A stretch of 64,000 nucleotides of DNA from Pectinatus frisingensis. Its GTDB lineage: Bacteria; Bacillota; Negativicutes; Selenomonadales; Selenomonadaceae. A model generated the notes under the pieces. That model had not been told where the DNA came from, ran no database searches, and saw nothing but the letters and a program-made list of their open reading frames with translations. The position numbers and the translations under genes are program-made. Positions 16,847-26,596 of the stretch are shown one piece after another. Numbering within the stretch: the first letter of the stretch is position 1; each line of letters opens with the position of its first letter. The stretch spans positions 193,525 to 257,524 of the forward strand of contig NZ_WIQU01000065.1 in the NCBI RefSeq assembly GCF_015732285.1, in the 5' to 3' direction.

Positions 16847-17991
16847 TCCATCAAGCTGCCAATTTTTATCAGCTGGCAGGTTCGTACAGCAGCAAGCTGT
16901 AAAAGTAATGCTGCATTTTCCATGCAATAGTCAAGAGAACATGGAGCATAAGGTATAGCCGCAACGGCACTGACACCGTAATTTGCAAGATTATGAGCGG
17001 CTTCGCTGAGTGCACCGGAAAGGCAGATAACTGGAATGTGCTGCCTTTTTGCAATCTCGGCAATACGAATCGGTACTTTTCCCTGGATGGTCTGCTCGTC
17101 CGTGTAACCTTCGCCTGTGATAATGAAAGCAGCACCGGCAATGATTTTTGGGAAATTAATGGTATCCAAAATAAGTTTACTGCCTGATATTATCCGCCCA
17201 TTGGTAAAAAGCATGAGTCCGGCACCGAGTCCGCCGGCGGCACCACTGCCAGGTATATTACTGACATCAATACCAATATCATGTTTGGCAATATTGCTGT
17301 AGTGAAGAAGAGCTGCGTCAAGTTCGGTTACTGTCTCCGGTCGGGCACCTTTTTGTGGTCCGTAAACTGCAGAGGCACCGGCGGGGCCGCAAAGCGGGTT
17401 ATCTACATCACTGGCTATACAAATATCGGTGTGGCAAATGCGCTTATCAATATTTGTTGTATCAATATAAGCTAATTGAGATAGAGCAGCTCCTCCGGCA
17501 GGTATTATTTGATGGTTTTTATCAAAAAATTTTACACCCAGGGCTGCGGCCATGCCGACACCGCCATCGTTGGTGGCACTGCCGCCGATACCTATTATGA
17601 TACGGCCAACACCAGCGTCTAAAGCAGCTTTTATCAGCTGCCCGGTCCCGTAAGTGCTGGCATGCCGTATATCACGTTTATTTTCCGGCGTTATTAATAA
17701 TCCTGATGCTTTGGCCATTTCAATAACAGCGACAGATACCGTATTTTCGGAAAAGATATACCAATCAGCATTTATTGGCTCATTTAATGGCCCCATTACT
17801 GCATTAGTCATAATTTTCCCATGTGTTGTCTGAGCTAGGGCATCAATAGTGCCTTCACCTCCATCGGCGACAGGAACTTTGCTGATAGAAGCTTTTGGGA
17901 AAACCTGTTTAACGCCCATCGCAATAGCCGAAGCAGCCTCACCGGCAGTAAGGCTGCCTTTAAAAGAATCAGGAGCAATAACAATGTGCAT
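16840..17991 (-). CDS. Glycerate kinase (GlxK/GarK family)
   Basis: 383 residues, normal for the class II glycerate kinase family. The start MHIVIAPDSFKGSLTAGEAA and KVPVADGGEGTIDAL at residues ~40-54, GIGGSATNDGGVGMAAALG at ~132-150 and the GEGYTDEQT segment near 285 are hallmarks. Phosphorylates glycerate (2-phosphoglycerate in this family) at the end of glycerate, glyoxylate or sugar-acid catabolism. AAGGAG precedes the ATG. No other sugar-acid genes adjoin it. The long palindrome upstream is a likely control site. Confidence 0.93.
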   Translation of the reverse strand: MHIVIAPDSFKGSLTAGEAASAIAMGVKQVFPKASISKVPVADGGEGTIDALAQTTHGKIMTNAVMGPLNEPINADWYIFSENTVSVAVIEMAKASGLLITPENKRDIRHASTYGTGQLIKAALDAGVGRIIIGIGGSATNDGGVGMAAALGVKFFDKNHQIIPAGGAALSQLAYIDTTNIDKRICHTDICIASDVDNPLCGPAGASAVYGPQKGARPETVTELDAALLHYSNIAKHDIGIDVSNIPGSGAAGGLGAGLMLFTNGRIISGSKLILDTINFPKIIAGAAFIITGEGYTDEQTIQGKVPIRIAEIAKRQHIPVICLSGALSEAAHNLANYGVSAVAAIPYAPCSLDYCMENAALLLQLAAVRTCQLIKIGSLMEK

Positions 17992-18007
17992 GATGAAATC
18001 AACTCCT

Positions 18008-18056
18008 TTGACAATGTATATAAACTAACTGTATGTCAATTTATATACATTGTCAA
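18008..18056 (-). promoter_or_regulatory. Long palindrome in the glycerate kinase promoter
   Basis: TTGACAATGTATATAAA and its exact complement (18008-18024 and 18040-18056) flank a 15-base centre. On the minus strand the outer arm provides a TTGACA -35 element, so the palindrome overlaps the promoter and leader 17 bases before the gene. Probable operator for an unidentified regulator. Confidence 0.7.
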
Positions 18057-18099
18057 CGCACCTAAAAGTAAAAATATTTGTAAACATTGCATATAGTGT

Positions 18100-18492
18100 T
18101 TAAGAGTTCATGAAGTTGGCAAGTGTTATACCGGAATAAACAGCTGCCAGTCCAATGATCAGGTTGGCTGCTATGTTAACGAAAGCATAAAATATTGAGA
18201 TACCACGAAATAATAATAAAGTTTCCATACTGAAAGACGAGAAAGTTGTAAATCCACCAATAAAACCAATAACTAATAAAAGACGCAGCGGCTCAGAAAG
18301 AATAAAGTTTTCATCGATAGCAAAAAACATAATAAATCCGATAAAAAAACTACCGACAATATTGACAAAGAGTGTGCCAAAAGGAAATACAGTTCCAAAT
18401 CGTGCCCCGATTAAACTGGTGGCAATGAATCTAGTGATAGATCCAATTCCGCCGCCAATAAATACTAATAAGATTTGTTGATAGTTAAACAT
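18100..18492 (-). CDS. crcB: Fluoride ion channel CrcB (Fluc)
   Basis: 130 residues, four membrane helices. The family motifs GGGIGSITRF at residues ~12-21, FGTLFVNIVGSFFIGF at ~40-55 and the FTTFSSFSMETLLL segment at ~80-93 (phenylalanine box and Thr-Phe-Ser-Ser) are all present. Works as a dual-topology dimer letting fluoride out of the cell. Only one copy is seen, as in homodimeric types. Placed directly under a fluoride riboswitch, which confirms the identification. AAGGAG lies before the ATG. Confidence 0.96.
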   Translation of the reverse strand: MFNYQQILLVFIGGGIGSITRFIATSLIGARFGTVFPFGTLFVNIVGSFFIGFIMFFAIDENFILSEPLRLLLVIGFIGGFTTFSSFSMETLLLFRGISIFYAFVNIAANLIIGLAAVYSGITLANFMNS

Positions 18493-18521
18493 AAATACTC
18501 CTTAAGTGTTTTCTAAAAAAA

Positions 18522-18592
18522 TATAGACCCCTACCGTATGGTAGGAGTCATTAATACATGGTGTATTTTAAAGCGAACCCCATCGCTTAATA
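18522..18592 (-). promoter_or_regulatory. Fluoride riboswitch (crcB motif)
   Basis: The minus strand reads AAGCGATGGGGTTCGCTT, a spacer, then TAATGACTCCTACC, the conserved core of the fluoride aptamer. The expression platform is the hairpin made by GACTCCTACC and GGTAGGGGTC followed by a T-run (18524-18550). Fluoride binding should block this terminator and turn on crcB. Confidence 0.93.
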
Positions 18593-18644
18593 AGTAACAT
18601 CTATAAATTATAGCAAATGTCATAGCTTTTTGCAATGAAAGAAC

Positions 18645-18690
18645 AACAAAAGCGCAATAAAATTTTTAATCATTTTATTGCGCTTTTGTT
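18645..18690. terminator. Terminator of the hydrogenase-like gene
   Basis: AACAAAAGCGCAATAAAAT and its complement form a 19-base stem with an 8-base loop directly after the stop codon. Confidence 0.85.
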
Positions 18691-19801
18691 AAATACTGCG
18701 GACAAATAAATTTTTATCTTCGAGTAAACTTTCCAGTGATTCAAAACCAAGCCGGTAAAGTAGTTTTAAAACATAAGGATTATCGAGTGGTGTTTTATAT
18801 AAGGCTTTTTTACCATAGGTGTTTACCAGATCACGTGCAGTGTCTTTTTTTAATAATGATTTAGGACCGCCGACACAACCACCGACACAGCCCATACCTT
18901 CAAAGAAATTGGCAGTGCTTTTACCTGTCAGTAAATCATCAATCATTTGCCGGCATGCAGGAATTCCATCAGCCTGCTGAGCAGTTAATTCAATGTCGTG
19001 GTGGGGATTAAGAGTTTTTAAAGTTGCCTGGACGGCGGCACTTACTCCACCGGTACGGGCATATATACGACCTGCTTCGGATGAAAGTTCCTTGATAGTA
19101 TCTTTTTGGGCTAAGAGATTAACACCCAATAAATCAAACATTTCTTGTGTTTCTTGAAAAGTAAGTACGTAGTCTACAGCGCCAACGATGTCCTTTTCTC
19201 TGGCTTCAGCTTTTTTCGCTACACATGGTCCGACAAATACTGTTAAGGACTCGGGCTGGAATTTTTTTACAACACGTCCGGCGGCAATCATTGGAGAGAC
19301 TGACGGCGGCATATGCGGAACCAGATCTGAATACATTTTTTTGATCATCGCCAACCACATCGGGCAGCAACAGCTGGTAAGCATGAAATCTTTATTAGTG
19401 TGGATATTATGTTCAAATTCTAAAGCTTCCCTGAGCGTCAATATGTCAGCAAATACAGCTACTTCAAGTAAACCACTAAAACCAAGTTCTTTGAAGGCAT
19501 TTCTGACCATCCCAGGGTGCACATCATCACTGAATTGCCCCATAAATGCCGGCGCTATCAAAATAAACGCCGGATGGTCGCGGTTATCATTTAGTGCCTG
19601 TAGGACGGCAAGGACATCCTTGCTTATCTTTTGTTGATTATTGGTTTTACCGGCGGAAGATATCATTTCTGCTGCTTTCGGATGGGGAAAATGTTGAGGG
19701 GGATTAAAAAGGCAATCCAGCTGTTTTGTGATATCAGCAAGCGAACCTTTATCTGATGCCTTCCTTAACGCCTCTTCATATAATTCACTGATAGCTCTCA
19801 T
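18689..19801 (-). CDS. Stand-alone [FeFe]-hydrogenase large-domain protein
   Basis: 370 residues. It has the H-cluster domain alone, without ferredoxin-like N-terminal cluster domains. The three motifs are recognisable: L1 TSCCCPMW, L2 GPCVAKKAEA (Met of the usual MPC replaced by Gly) and L3 EGMGCVGGCVGGP, so all four H-cluster cysteines are kept. This resembles accessory or sensory hydrogenase-like proteins (HfsB-type, groups C/D) more than a bidirectional enzyme. Start at ATG 19801 with AGGAG seven bases upstream. No maturases or partner subunits are adjacent, so activity is uncertain. Confidence 0.8.
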   Translation of the reverse strand: MRAISELYEEALRKASDKGSLADITKQLDCLFNPPQHFPHPKAAEMISSAGKTNNQQKISKDVLAVLQALNDNRDHPAFILIAPAFMGQFSDDVHPGMVRNAFKELGFSGLLEVAVFADILTLREALEFEHNIHTNKDFMLTSCCCPMWLAMIKKMYSDLVPHMPPSVSPMIAAGRVVKKFQPESLTVFVGPCVAKKAEAREKDIVGAVDYVLTFQETQEMFDLLGVNLLAQKDTIKELSSEAGRIYARTGGVSAAVQATLKTLNPHHDIELTAQQADGIPACRQMIDDLLTGKSTANFFEGMGCVGGCVGGPKSLLKKDTARDLVNTYGKKALYKTPLDNPYVLKLLYRLGFESLESLLEDKNLFVRSI

Positions 19802-19932
19802 AAATTCTCCTGTCTGTTGATTAAGCATATATCATTTATATAAATACGATATTTTAACGCCATAATAAAGTCAATTAAGTCAGTCAAAGGGAAATGGATC
19901 TGTAGGTAGGGTAAGTTAATTATGAATAAAAA

Positions 19933-19980
19933 CAGGGCAGGACCTGCCATTGATTATTGCCTGACAGCAAAACCTGCCCG
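19933..19980 (-). terminator. Terminator downstream of transketolase
   Basis: On the minus strand CGGGCAGG pairs with CCTGCCC around a ~30-base loop that itself holds complementary bases (TGCTGTCAGGCA), followed by TGTTTTT. Confidence 0.65.
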
Positions 19981-20002
19981 TAAAGACTATAGTATAAGAT
20001 TT

Positions 20003-21988
20003 TTATTTCAGTAATTTTCGCATTGTTTCAGCAACATTTTCTTTAGTAAAGCCAAATTTTTTGAAAAGTTTATCGGCCGGTGCCGATGCGCCAAACCCTT
20101 TCATTGTGACGGTTGTACCATCAAGACCAACATATCTGCCCCAGCCAAAATCAGCGGCGGCTTCAACAGCAACGCGTGCCGTTACGGCGCGTGGCAAGAT
20201 ATTATTTTTATATTCATCACTTTGTTGTTCAAAAATATCCATACAAGGCATGCTGACAACACGTATATCAATATTTTGTTTTTTTAGCAATTCCTTGGTT
20301 TCTATGGCCAGGCAAACTTCTGAACCGCTGGCAATAATAATCCCATCCGGAGTTTTTTTGTCGGCATCGGCAATGATATAAGCACCTTTAAGAGCTTCTT
20401 TGCTGCTGCCGGCAAGCTGAGGTAAATTCTGTCGTGTCAAAACTAATGCTGTAGGTGTATGTTCACTGGTTATGGCTAAATACCATCCGGCAGCAGTTTC
20501 TGTGGCGTCAGCCGGACGGAATACATTGATATTAGGCATAGCCCTGAGCATCGCCAGCTGTTCTATCGGTTCATGAGTTGGACCATCTTCACCGACACCG
20601 ATACTGTCATGAGTGAGTACATAAGTAGTCGGTATTTTCATCAATGCCGCCAAACGGATCATTGGTTTCATATAATCGCTGAAGACGAAAAAGGTAGCAA
20701 CATAAGGTCGCAGACCACCATGCAGTAATAATCCGTTGGCTATGCCAGCCATTGCTAATTCTCTGACACCGAAATGCAGATTGCGACCGGCGTAATTGTC
20801 TTTGTTAAAATCAGTTTCATTGTTCATATGGGTTTTATTGGAAGGTGCTAAATCTGCACTGCCTCCGATAAGCTGCGGCAGAAAATCTTTTATGCGGTTT
20901 ATCATTATGCCTGAAAGATTTCTGGTTGCCTGTGGTTTGTCTTCATAAGCCCAGAAGTCTTTATCTTCCAGAAGTGCCGTACTGTCGGCAGCAGTGTGGA
21001 ATTTATCCCATAAATTTCTTTCTTGTGGAAAATGTCTGCTGTAATCATTAAACAGCTTTTGCCATTTTGCCTGTGCAGACGCACCTTTTTCAGCAAGTTT
21101 TTGATAGTGAGTGTAAACTTCATCAGGAATAGAAAATGGTTCTAAAGAAGGCCATTGGAGATTTTCTTTTAATGCCCGTACATTGTCTTCACCAAGTGGT
21201 TCACCGTGCGCACTGGCCTTACCCTGTTTTGCCGGACAGCCATAACCAATTTGAGTTTTTATGGTAATGAAAGAGGGATGGATGGTGTCGGCCTTTGCCG
21301 TTTCGATAGCTTTACCAATGGCGTTTAGATCATTGCCATCTTCGACGGTAATGGTCTGAAAACCAAAAGCAGCCATGCGGTTTTGTACATTTTCAGTAAA
21401 AGCGATATCGGTACTGCCTTCAATGGATATTTTGTTGCTATCATATAAGATGATCAATTTGGACAGACCCAATGTTCCGGCGAGAGAAAAAGCTTCGGAT
21501 GAGATGCCTTCCATCATACAACCGTCACCGCCAAGGGCAAAGGTATAGTGATCAACTATAGGAAAATCGGGTTTATTGAATACTGCGGCTAAATGGGCTT
21601 CCCCCATCGCCATACCGACTGCCATTGCCATGCCTGCACCGAGCGGGCCGGTTGTTGCTTCTACACCAACGGTATGCCCATATTCAGGATGACCCGGTGT
21701 GAGAGAACCATCTTGGCGAAAATTCTTTAAATCATTTAAAGTCAACCCGTAACCAAAGAAATGCAGCAGTGAATATAACAACGCTGAACCATGGCCACCG
21801 GAAAGAATGAAACGGTCACGATTTTTCCAAGTGGGATCTTGTGGATTATGGTTCATGTGATTGGCCCATAATTCATATGCCATTGCGGCACATCCCAGAG
21901 GAAGACCGGGATGTCCTGAATTTGCCTTTTGTACCGCATCAGCCGATAATACACGGATAGCATTTACACATTTAGTATCAATATTCAT
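20003..21988 (-). CDS. tkt: Transketolase
   Basis: 661 residues, full family length. Shows the thiamine-diphosphate site GDGCMMEGISSEA (about 151-163) followed by the NKISIEG segment, the N-terminal GHPGLPLGCAAMAYELW substrate loop with conserved His, and the C-terminal catalytic part with HDSIGVGEDGPTHEP and RPADATE. Links the pentose phosphate pathway and glycolysis by moving two-carbon units. Single gene unit; no talB or rpe next to it. Reads as intact. Confidence 0.96.
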   Translation of the reverse strand: MNIDTKCVNAIRVLSADAVQKANSGHPGLPLGCAAMAYELWANHMNHNPQDPTWKNRDRFILSGGHGSALLYSLLHFFGYGLTLNDLKNFRQDGSLTPGHPEYGHTVGVEATTGPLGAGMAMAVGMAMGEAHLAAVFNKPDFPIVDHYTFALGGDGCMMEGISSEAFSLAGTLGLSKLIILYDSNKISIEGSTDIAFTENVQNRMAAFGFQTITVEDGNDLNAIGKAIETAKADTIHPSFITIKTQIGYGCPAKQGKASAHGEPLGEDNVRALKENLQWPSLEPFSIPDEVYTHYQKLAEKGASAQAKWQKLFNDYSRHFPQERNLWDKFHTAADSTALLEDKDFWAYEDKPQATRNLSGIMINRIKDFLPQLIGGSADLAPSNKTHMNNETDFNKDNYAGRNLHFGVRELAMAGIANGLLLHGGLRPYVATFFVFSDYMKPMIRLAALMKIPTTYVLTHDSIGVGEDGPTHEPIEQLAMLRAMPNINVFRPADATETAAGWYLAITSEHTPTALVLTRQNLPQLAGSSKEALKGAYIIADADKKTPDGIIIASGSEVCLAIETKELLKKQNIDIRVVSMPCMDIFEQQSDEYKNNILPRAVTARVAVEAAADFGWGRYVGLDGTTVTMKGFGASAPADKLFKKFGFTKENVAETMRKLLK

Positions 21989-22127
21989 ACTAGTTCGCTC
22001 CTTTTTAATTCATTGGTGCATGGGACTATAAAAATTATCTGAAAAGTCTGCCGCACACACCTGGATAGAAGATTATCATACCTGTTTATTGAAAATAGTA
22101 AAGTTACATGGTATGTAAATATTTAAA

Positions 22128-25100
22128 TTATTGTATACTATTTAAGCATAACTTAACAGCAGCATCTCTGTCAATTGGTTTGCTGAAAACATAGCCTTGG
22201 ATATAATCACAACTGCAATCACGTAAATTATTAAGCTGTTCTTGTGTTTCTACCCCTTCAGCAATAATATCCATTGCTAAGATATGTCCTAAGTTGATAA
22301 TTGAAGAAACAAATTCGAGTTGAACAGTATCCATGGTAATTTTATCGATAAAGGATTTATCGATTTTTAAACAATTTATAGGGAGATTGCGCAAATAAGT
22401 AAGTGAAGAAAATCCAGTGCCAAAATCATCCAGAGCCAGGCTGAGACCATTATCTTGAAGTGCTTTTAGTTTAGGGATGACATCGTCAAAATTCTCCATC
22501 AATACGCTTTCTGTAATTTCCACTTCTATTTGCTGAGGAGAGACGCCTGTTTTGGTGATTATCGAAAAGATGGATTCGATAAAATTGTCCTGTTTTATTT
22601 GTCGCGGTGATATATTTACAGCTATACGTAGATTTGTTTTACCATTATTAGCGAGAAACCTGGCAAATTTACATACTTCCTCGAACACCCATTGACCAAT
22701 TTCCAAAATCAGCCAGCTCCTTTCGGCTAAAGGGATGAAACGCGCCGGTGATACCAAGCCGTGTTCAGGATTTTTCCAGCGTAGCAAAGCCTCCAGTCCG
22801 ATAAGCCGTTTACCATCGTTGGAGAATTGCGGTTGATATTGCAGAAAAAGCTCATTTCTCAGTAAGGCTTTATGGAGATTGTTAATCATTACTGTATCAA
22901 CAACATTTTTATGTAATAATTCAGGAACAAAGAATTTCCAACAATTTTTACCGGCCTGTTTGGCGGAGTACATTGCGGTATCTACTTTTCGCAGTATATC
23001 TTCAACGGTTTTTCCCTGCGACGGATATAAGATGACACCGATACTGGCCGACAGCAATATATGGTCACTATCTATATCATATTCACTGCAAAGCCTGGCT
23101 GAGAGACGGGTCGCTATATCAGCGGCTTTTTGCTTTGTGGTCTTTCCGGGAACAATGACAGCAAATTCATCACTGCTGATTCGGGCAACAAAAGCATTTC
23201 CCGCAAAAAAATCCAAAAGGGCTTTACCGGTGGCGGTAATTACTTTATCACCGGCCGAATGCCCGAAAGTATCATTGACAGCCTTAAAGTCATCGAGATC
23301 TATTGAATATATAATACCTTCGGATTGATTAGTGGTTGCCTTGGCTAATTCTCCCTTTAGACGCATATGCAAATTGGCTCTGTTAGGTAAATTGGTCAGG
23401 GAATCATAAAAAGCGACACGTTCTACACTTTGTTGGGCATGAACCCGTTCTATAGCAAGAAAAGCTAAATCAGCGAATTGCCGGAGAATTGTGATATCTT
23501 CGTCAGATATGTCATGGTCATCCTGCCATATTACAGCCAGAACACCATGTACAGTATTTTCCTGCTTTAGAGGAACCAGAATCATGCTCACTAAAGGAGC
23601 CGACGCGGAATCATAAAAATCATGATACTGCCAGCGATCACGTCCACGGATGATGAGCCCCTGATTGTATACTGACTTTAGTGGTCCTTCCTGAAGTTTG
23701 ATATCAGTATTGGCAAATTGTTCATACATGCCGATACCATGTTCAAGAGAAAAAGTAGTACCGGTATGATCGTATTTGCCGATAAAACCATCCATTGCGC
23801 CGACCAGCTGGATAGCATTGAACAAAATAAGCTCGGCCAATTTATCCGGACCGATAGAAGAACGAGTAAAAAGATTAGTAGTAGCACGATATTGTTTTTC
23901 ACGCAGTAACAGATTATTTTCAACTTGCTGACGCAGATGGATTTCTTCGTGTAAGTCATCATTAGCTTTTTGCACTTTTGTGTTGATGGAACATATTTCT
24001 TCATTCATGGCCGTAAGTTCTTGATTGGCTGCGCAGAGCTCCTGAGTTCGTTTTTCTACCTCTTGCTCCATTTTCCCATATGCTTCGTGTAATGCCGTTT
24101 CAGCCTGCAGCTGTTCGGTGACGTCATGCCAGATAAAAACAGCGTACAGACTTTTCCCTAAAAGCATGGATTCTGCCGATAATATACCAATACGCTGTTC
24201 ATTATTTTTAGTATACCAAGTGGTGTAAATATTGTGAAGCGGCATATGTTGGAGTAGAATATCACGACATTTTTTTTTATCAGCGCTTTTCCACAAGCCT
24301 GATTCTTCGAATCTGCGCCCAATGATATCCTCACGGTTATATCCCAGAACATTAAAAAAAGCGTTATTTACCTCAATTATTTTGCCGTTACTGAGATTGA
24401 CAATGCCGACGGCGTCAGCAACATGCCGAAATGCCTTAAAATATTTTTCCTCAGGACGGGCAAAGTGTTTACCTAAGAGGAAAATTATTAAGGTACCGAT
24501 TAAGAGGCAGATTAAAGCCGTTATCAGTAAAATCATATTGAGTTCAGAAACATTACTGGTAACAATGCTTTGCGGAGCTGATACGGCTACCAGCCAACGA
24601 CTGTTATCCGGCAGCTGGACGGGGGTAAAAACAACAAAACGGCTGCCTTCTGATGTATTATAAACGCCCTGTGTGGGTGAATCGTTATTAATTGCTGTAT
24701 GAAATAAATTTATCAGACTGGAATTATATTCGGGTAATTTTGCTGTACTGGTTGTTGACGGATAATTATTCAACAGATTTGCTTTTCCATTAAATTCGGG
24801 ATGAGTACCATGGGCAATGATAGTACCTGATTGTGTAACAATAAATCCATAGCCGTTATTCATGAAAGAAATGCCGTTTACCATATTCATTAAACTGTCA
24901 AGCGGCATTGTGGCCTGTACAATACCGGTAAGAACGTTGTCGGTAAACACAGGTGTGGCTATAGAAATAGAAAGTCTGCCAGATGTTTTTGATATAATAG
25001 GTTCAGAAATAGCCAACTGCCTTGTTTGCACGGTTTTTTTGTAGTAATCGCGATCACCCAAAAAATCAGTGTCACCTGTTGGCCGAATGACGTTGCCAGC

Positions 25101-25460
25101 CAAATCACCATAACTGATGGTAGTCAAATAGGGATTCCTGTTCAGTGCATCGGCAAGTGTACTGACTATTTCAGCGTGGTTTTCAGGATGGACAATATCA
25201 GGATAATTGGCAAGATCCTGCATATATAAGACTAAATTATTAATAAAGGCAGAGGTTTGATGGGAGTAATCTGTACCGATTGCCTGGGCTGTTTTATTGG
25301 TGCTTTGGGTGAGTGCCTCATTGGAAAAATGATAGCTTACAGCAGTCAGTATACTGAGCGATATAATCATAAACAGCAGCATTATTAATAAAAGACGGGT
25401 GCGGATATTATTTAGATTAAAAATACGCTCTACTCTATCGGTTTTGATGAATCCGTTCAT
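22128..25460 (-). CDS. Membrane sensor with Cache, PAS, GAF, SSDEF-type GGDEF and EAL domains
   Basis: 1110 residues. Order: membrane helix (~20-45), extracytoplasmic double-Cache sensor (~50-300), second membrane helix (~305-330), PAS (~340-455), coiled coil (~455-525), GAF (~530-680), GGDEF (~690-850), EAL (~865-1105). The diguanylate cyclase signature is SSDEF rather than GGDEF, so cyclase activity is doubtful. The EAL domain keeps GLEALLRW, the DDFGTG loop and LKIDKSF, so it should hydrolyse cyclic-di-GMP, perhaps with GTP binding to the degenerate domain as control. GAGGA precedes the ATG. Confidence 0.92.
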   Translation of the reverse strand: MNGFIKTDRVERIFNLNNIRTRLLLIMLLFMIISLSILTAVSYHFSNEALTQSTNKTAQAIGTDYSHQTSAFINNLVLYMQDLANYPDIVHPENHAEIVSTLADALNRNPYLTTISYGDLAGNVIRPTGDTDFLGDRDYYKKTVQTRQLAISEPIISKTSGRLSISIATPVFTDNVLTGIVQATMPLDSLMNMVNGISFMNNGYGFIVTQSGTIIAHGTHPEFNGKANLLNNYPSTTSTAKLPEYNSSLINLFHTAINNDSPTQGVYNTSEGSRFVVFTPVQLPDNSRWLVAVSAPQSIVTSNVSELNMILLITALICLLIGTLIIFLLGKHFARPEEKYFKAFRHVADAVGIVNLSNGKIIEVNNAFFNVLGYNREDIIGRRFEESGLWKSADKKKCRDILLQHMPLHNIYTTWYTKNNEQRIGILSAESMLLGKSLYAVFIWHDVTEQLQAETALHEAYGKMEQEVEKRTQELCAANQELTAMNEEICSINTKVQKANDDLHEEIHLRQQVENNLLLREKQYRATTNLFTRSSIGPDKLAELILFNAIQLVGAMDGFIGKYDHTGTTFSLEHGIGMYEQFANTDIKLQEGPLKSVYNQGLIIRGRDRWQYHDFYDSASAPLVSMILVPLKQENTVHGVLAVIWQDDHDISDEDITILRQFADLAFLAIERVHAQQSVERVAFYDSLTNLPNRANLHMRLKGELAKATTNQSEGIIYSIDLDDFKAVNDTFGHSAGDKVITATGKALLDFFAGNAFVARISSDEFAVIVPGKTTKQKAADIATRLSARLCSEYDIDSDHILLSASIGVILYPSQGKTVEDILRKVDTAMYSAKQAGKNCWKFFVPELLHKNVVDTVMINNLHKALLRNELFLQYQPQFSNDGKRLIGLEALLRWKNPEHGLVSPARFIPLAERSWLILEIGQWVFEEVCKFARFLANNGKTNLRIAVNISPRQIKQDNFIESIFSIITKTGVSPQQIEVEITESVLMENFDDVIPKLKALQDNGLSLALDDFGTGFSSLTYLRNLPINCLKIDKSFIDKITMDTVQLEFVSSIINLGHILAMDIIAEGVETQEQLNNLRDCSCDYIQGYVFSKPIDRDAAVKLCLNSIQ

Positions 25461-25600
25461 TGTTTATCCTCATATTATAAATTATTTATTGGTAACTATT
25501 ATGATAAAATATGCAATGAATAAATTCTCCACCTATTTAAGAAAAACCTTCTATTTTTTACATGACTGCTATTTTATAATCAGCATAAATAATGATAAAG

Positions 25601-26284
25601 TTATTTGTGCTGAGGGGAAATACCATACGATTTAATAATACCCCAAAGCAGTACCGCTATGACAAATATTATTTCAATATAAGTCTTAAAAGGAGATAAA
25701 CAGGCTGCAGTCATTTTATCATTAGTGACCATTTTAGCGGCTGTGAAGGCAAGAACGGCACCACCAGCATAAATTACCACGGGAAATTTTTCCAAAATTA
25801 TTAAGAAAAAATTTGCACCGCAGATAATTATCGGCAGACTTATCAAAACACCACAGATGATAAGACTCCATTCGTCTGCATTGGCAGTGCTGGCTACACC
25901 AGCCATAGATAATATATTGTCGACACTCATTATTAAATCTGCAAACATAATGGTTTTGACAGCACTTAATAAAGTAGCTGGAGCATTGCTTTTTGTCTGA
26001 TGCTTATGGGCAGTCAGAAGATTGGCAGCGATATAAAGCAGGAGCAGTCCGCCTAAAAATTGCACAAAGGCTATCGACAATATTTTTATGGCAAATATAG
26101 TAAAAATAACGCGAATAATTATGGCACCAGCGCAGCCAATGATCATTGCTTTGAAACGATACTTTGCTGGCAGGTTTTTACAAACGAGTGCTATTAATAT
26201 GGCATTATCACCACTCATAGCAAGATCAATAAGCAATATGCTGCTCAATGCTATCAACCAATCAGCAGAAAATATAGTTGTCAT
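25601..26284 (-). CDS. TerC/YjbE-family membrane protein, probable manganese exporter
   Basis: 227 residues with seven hydrophobic segments. The two TerC signature motifs are present: AMSGDNAILIAL near residues 21-32 and IMSVDNILSMAG near 117-128, with paired acidic/Asn residues for metal. TerC-family proteins in Bacilli (YceF, YkoY) help export Mn2+ to secreted metalloenzymes. The gene sits behind a yybP-ykoY manganese riboswitch, which supports a role in removing excess Mn2+. Ribosome site is weak. Confidence 0.88.
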   Translation of the reverse strand: MTTIFSADWLIALSSILLIDLAMSGDNAILIALVCKNLPAKYRFKAMIIGCAGAIIIRVIFTIFAIKILSIAFVQFLGGLLLLYIAANLLTAHKHQTKSNAPATLLSAVKTIMFADLIMSVDNILSMAGVASTANADEWSLIICGVLISLPIIICGANFFLIILEKFPVVIYAGGAVLAFTAAKMVTNDKMTAACLSPFKTYIEIIFVIAVLLWGIIKSYGISPQHK

Positions 26285-26302
26285 AATAAAACTTCGCTTT
26301 CA

Positions 26303-26440
26303 TAAAAAAATAAAGACCCTACCTTACAGAAAAACTGTAAGATAAGGTCTTGCATACAATAATTGCCAGCCGTACCGGGGTTTATAATACCCGTATTGAC
26401 GATAGTCGGCTGCTAAGCTACTCCCCTTAACTCCATTGAA
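26303..26440 (-). promoter_or_regulatory. yybP-ykoY manganese riboswitch with terminator
   Basis: On the minus strand the conserved GGGGAGTAGC (26426-26417), the CCGACTATCGTCAATACGGG arm and ATGCAAGACC closing arm are in the right order. A terminator follows: AGACCTTATCTTACAG pairs with CTGTAAGGTAGGGTCT (26314-26350) and ends in TTTATTTTTTT. Mn2+ binding should prevent termination and switch on the TerC gene. Confidence 0.93.
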
Positions 26441-26596
26441 CATAATTATTATACTATAAAATAAGCTGTCTTTCAATTTAATAATATATTAGTTTTATTC
26501 TTGTGATATTTAATATTATTTTTAGTTAAGACTGGATTTACATTAATAATGAATGTATACTATATGATATATTTGACTGTTCAAGGAGGACGTGCC

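Noticed and set aside
23678..24004. Minus-strand frame inside the sensor gene in another phase
   Set aside because: Overlaps the GAF-encoding part of the real gene in the same strand; no start signal.
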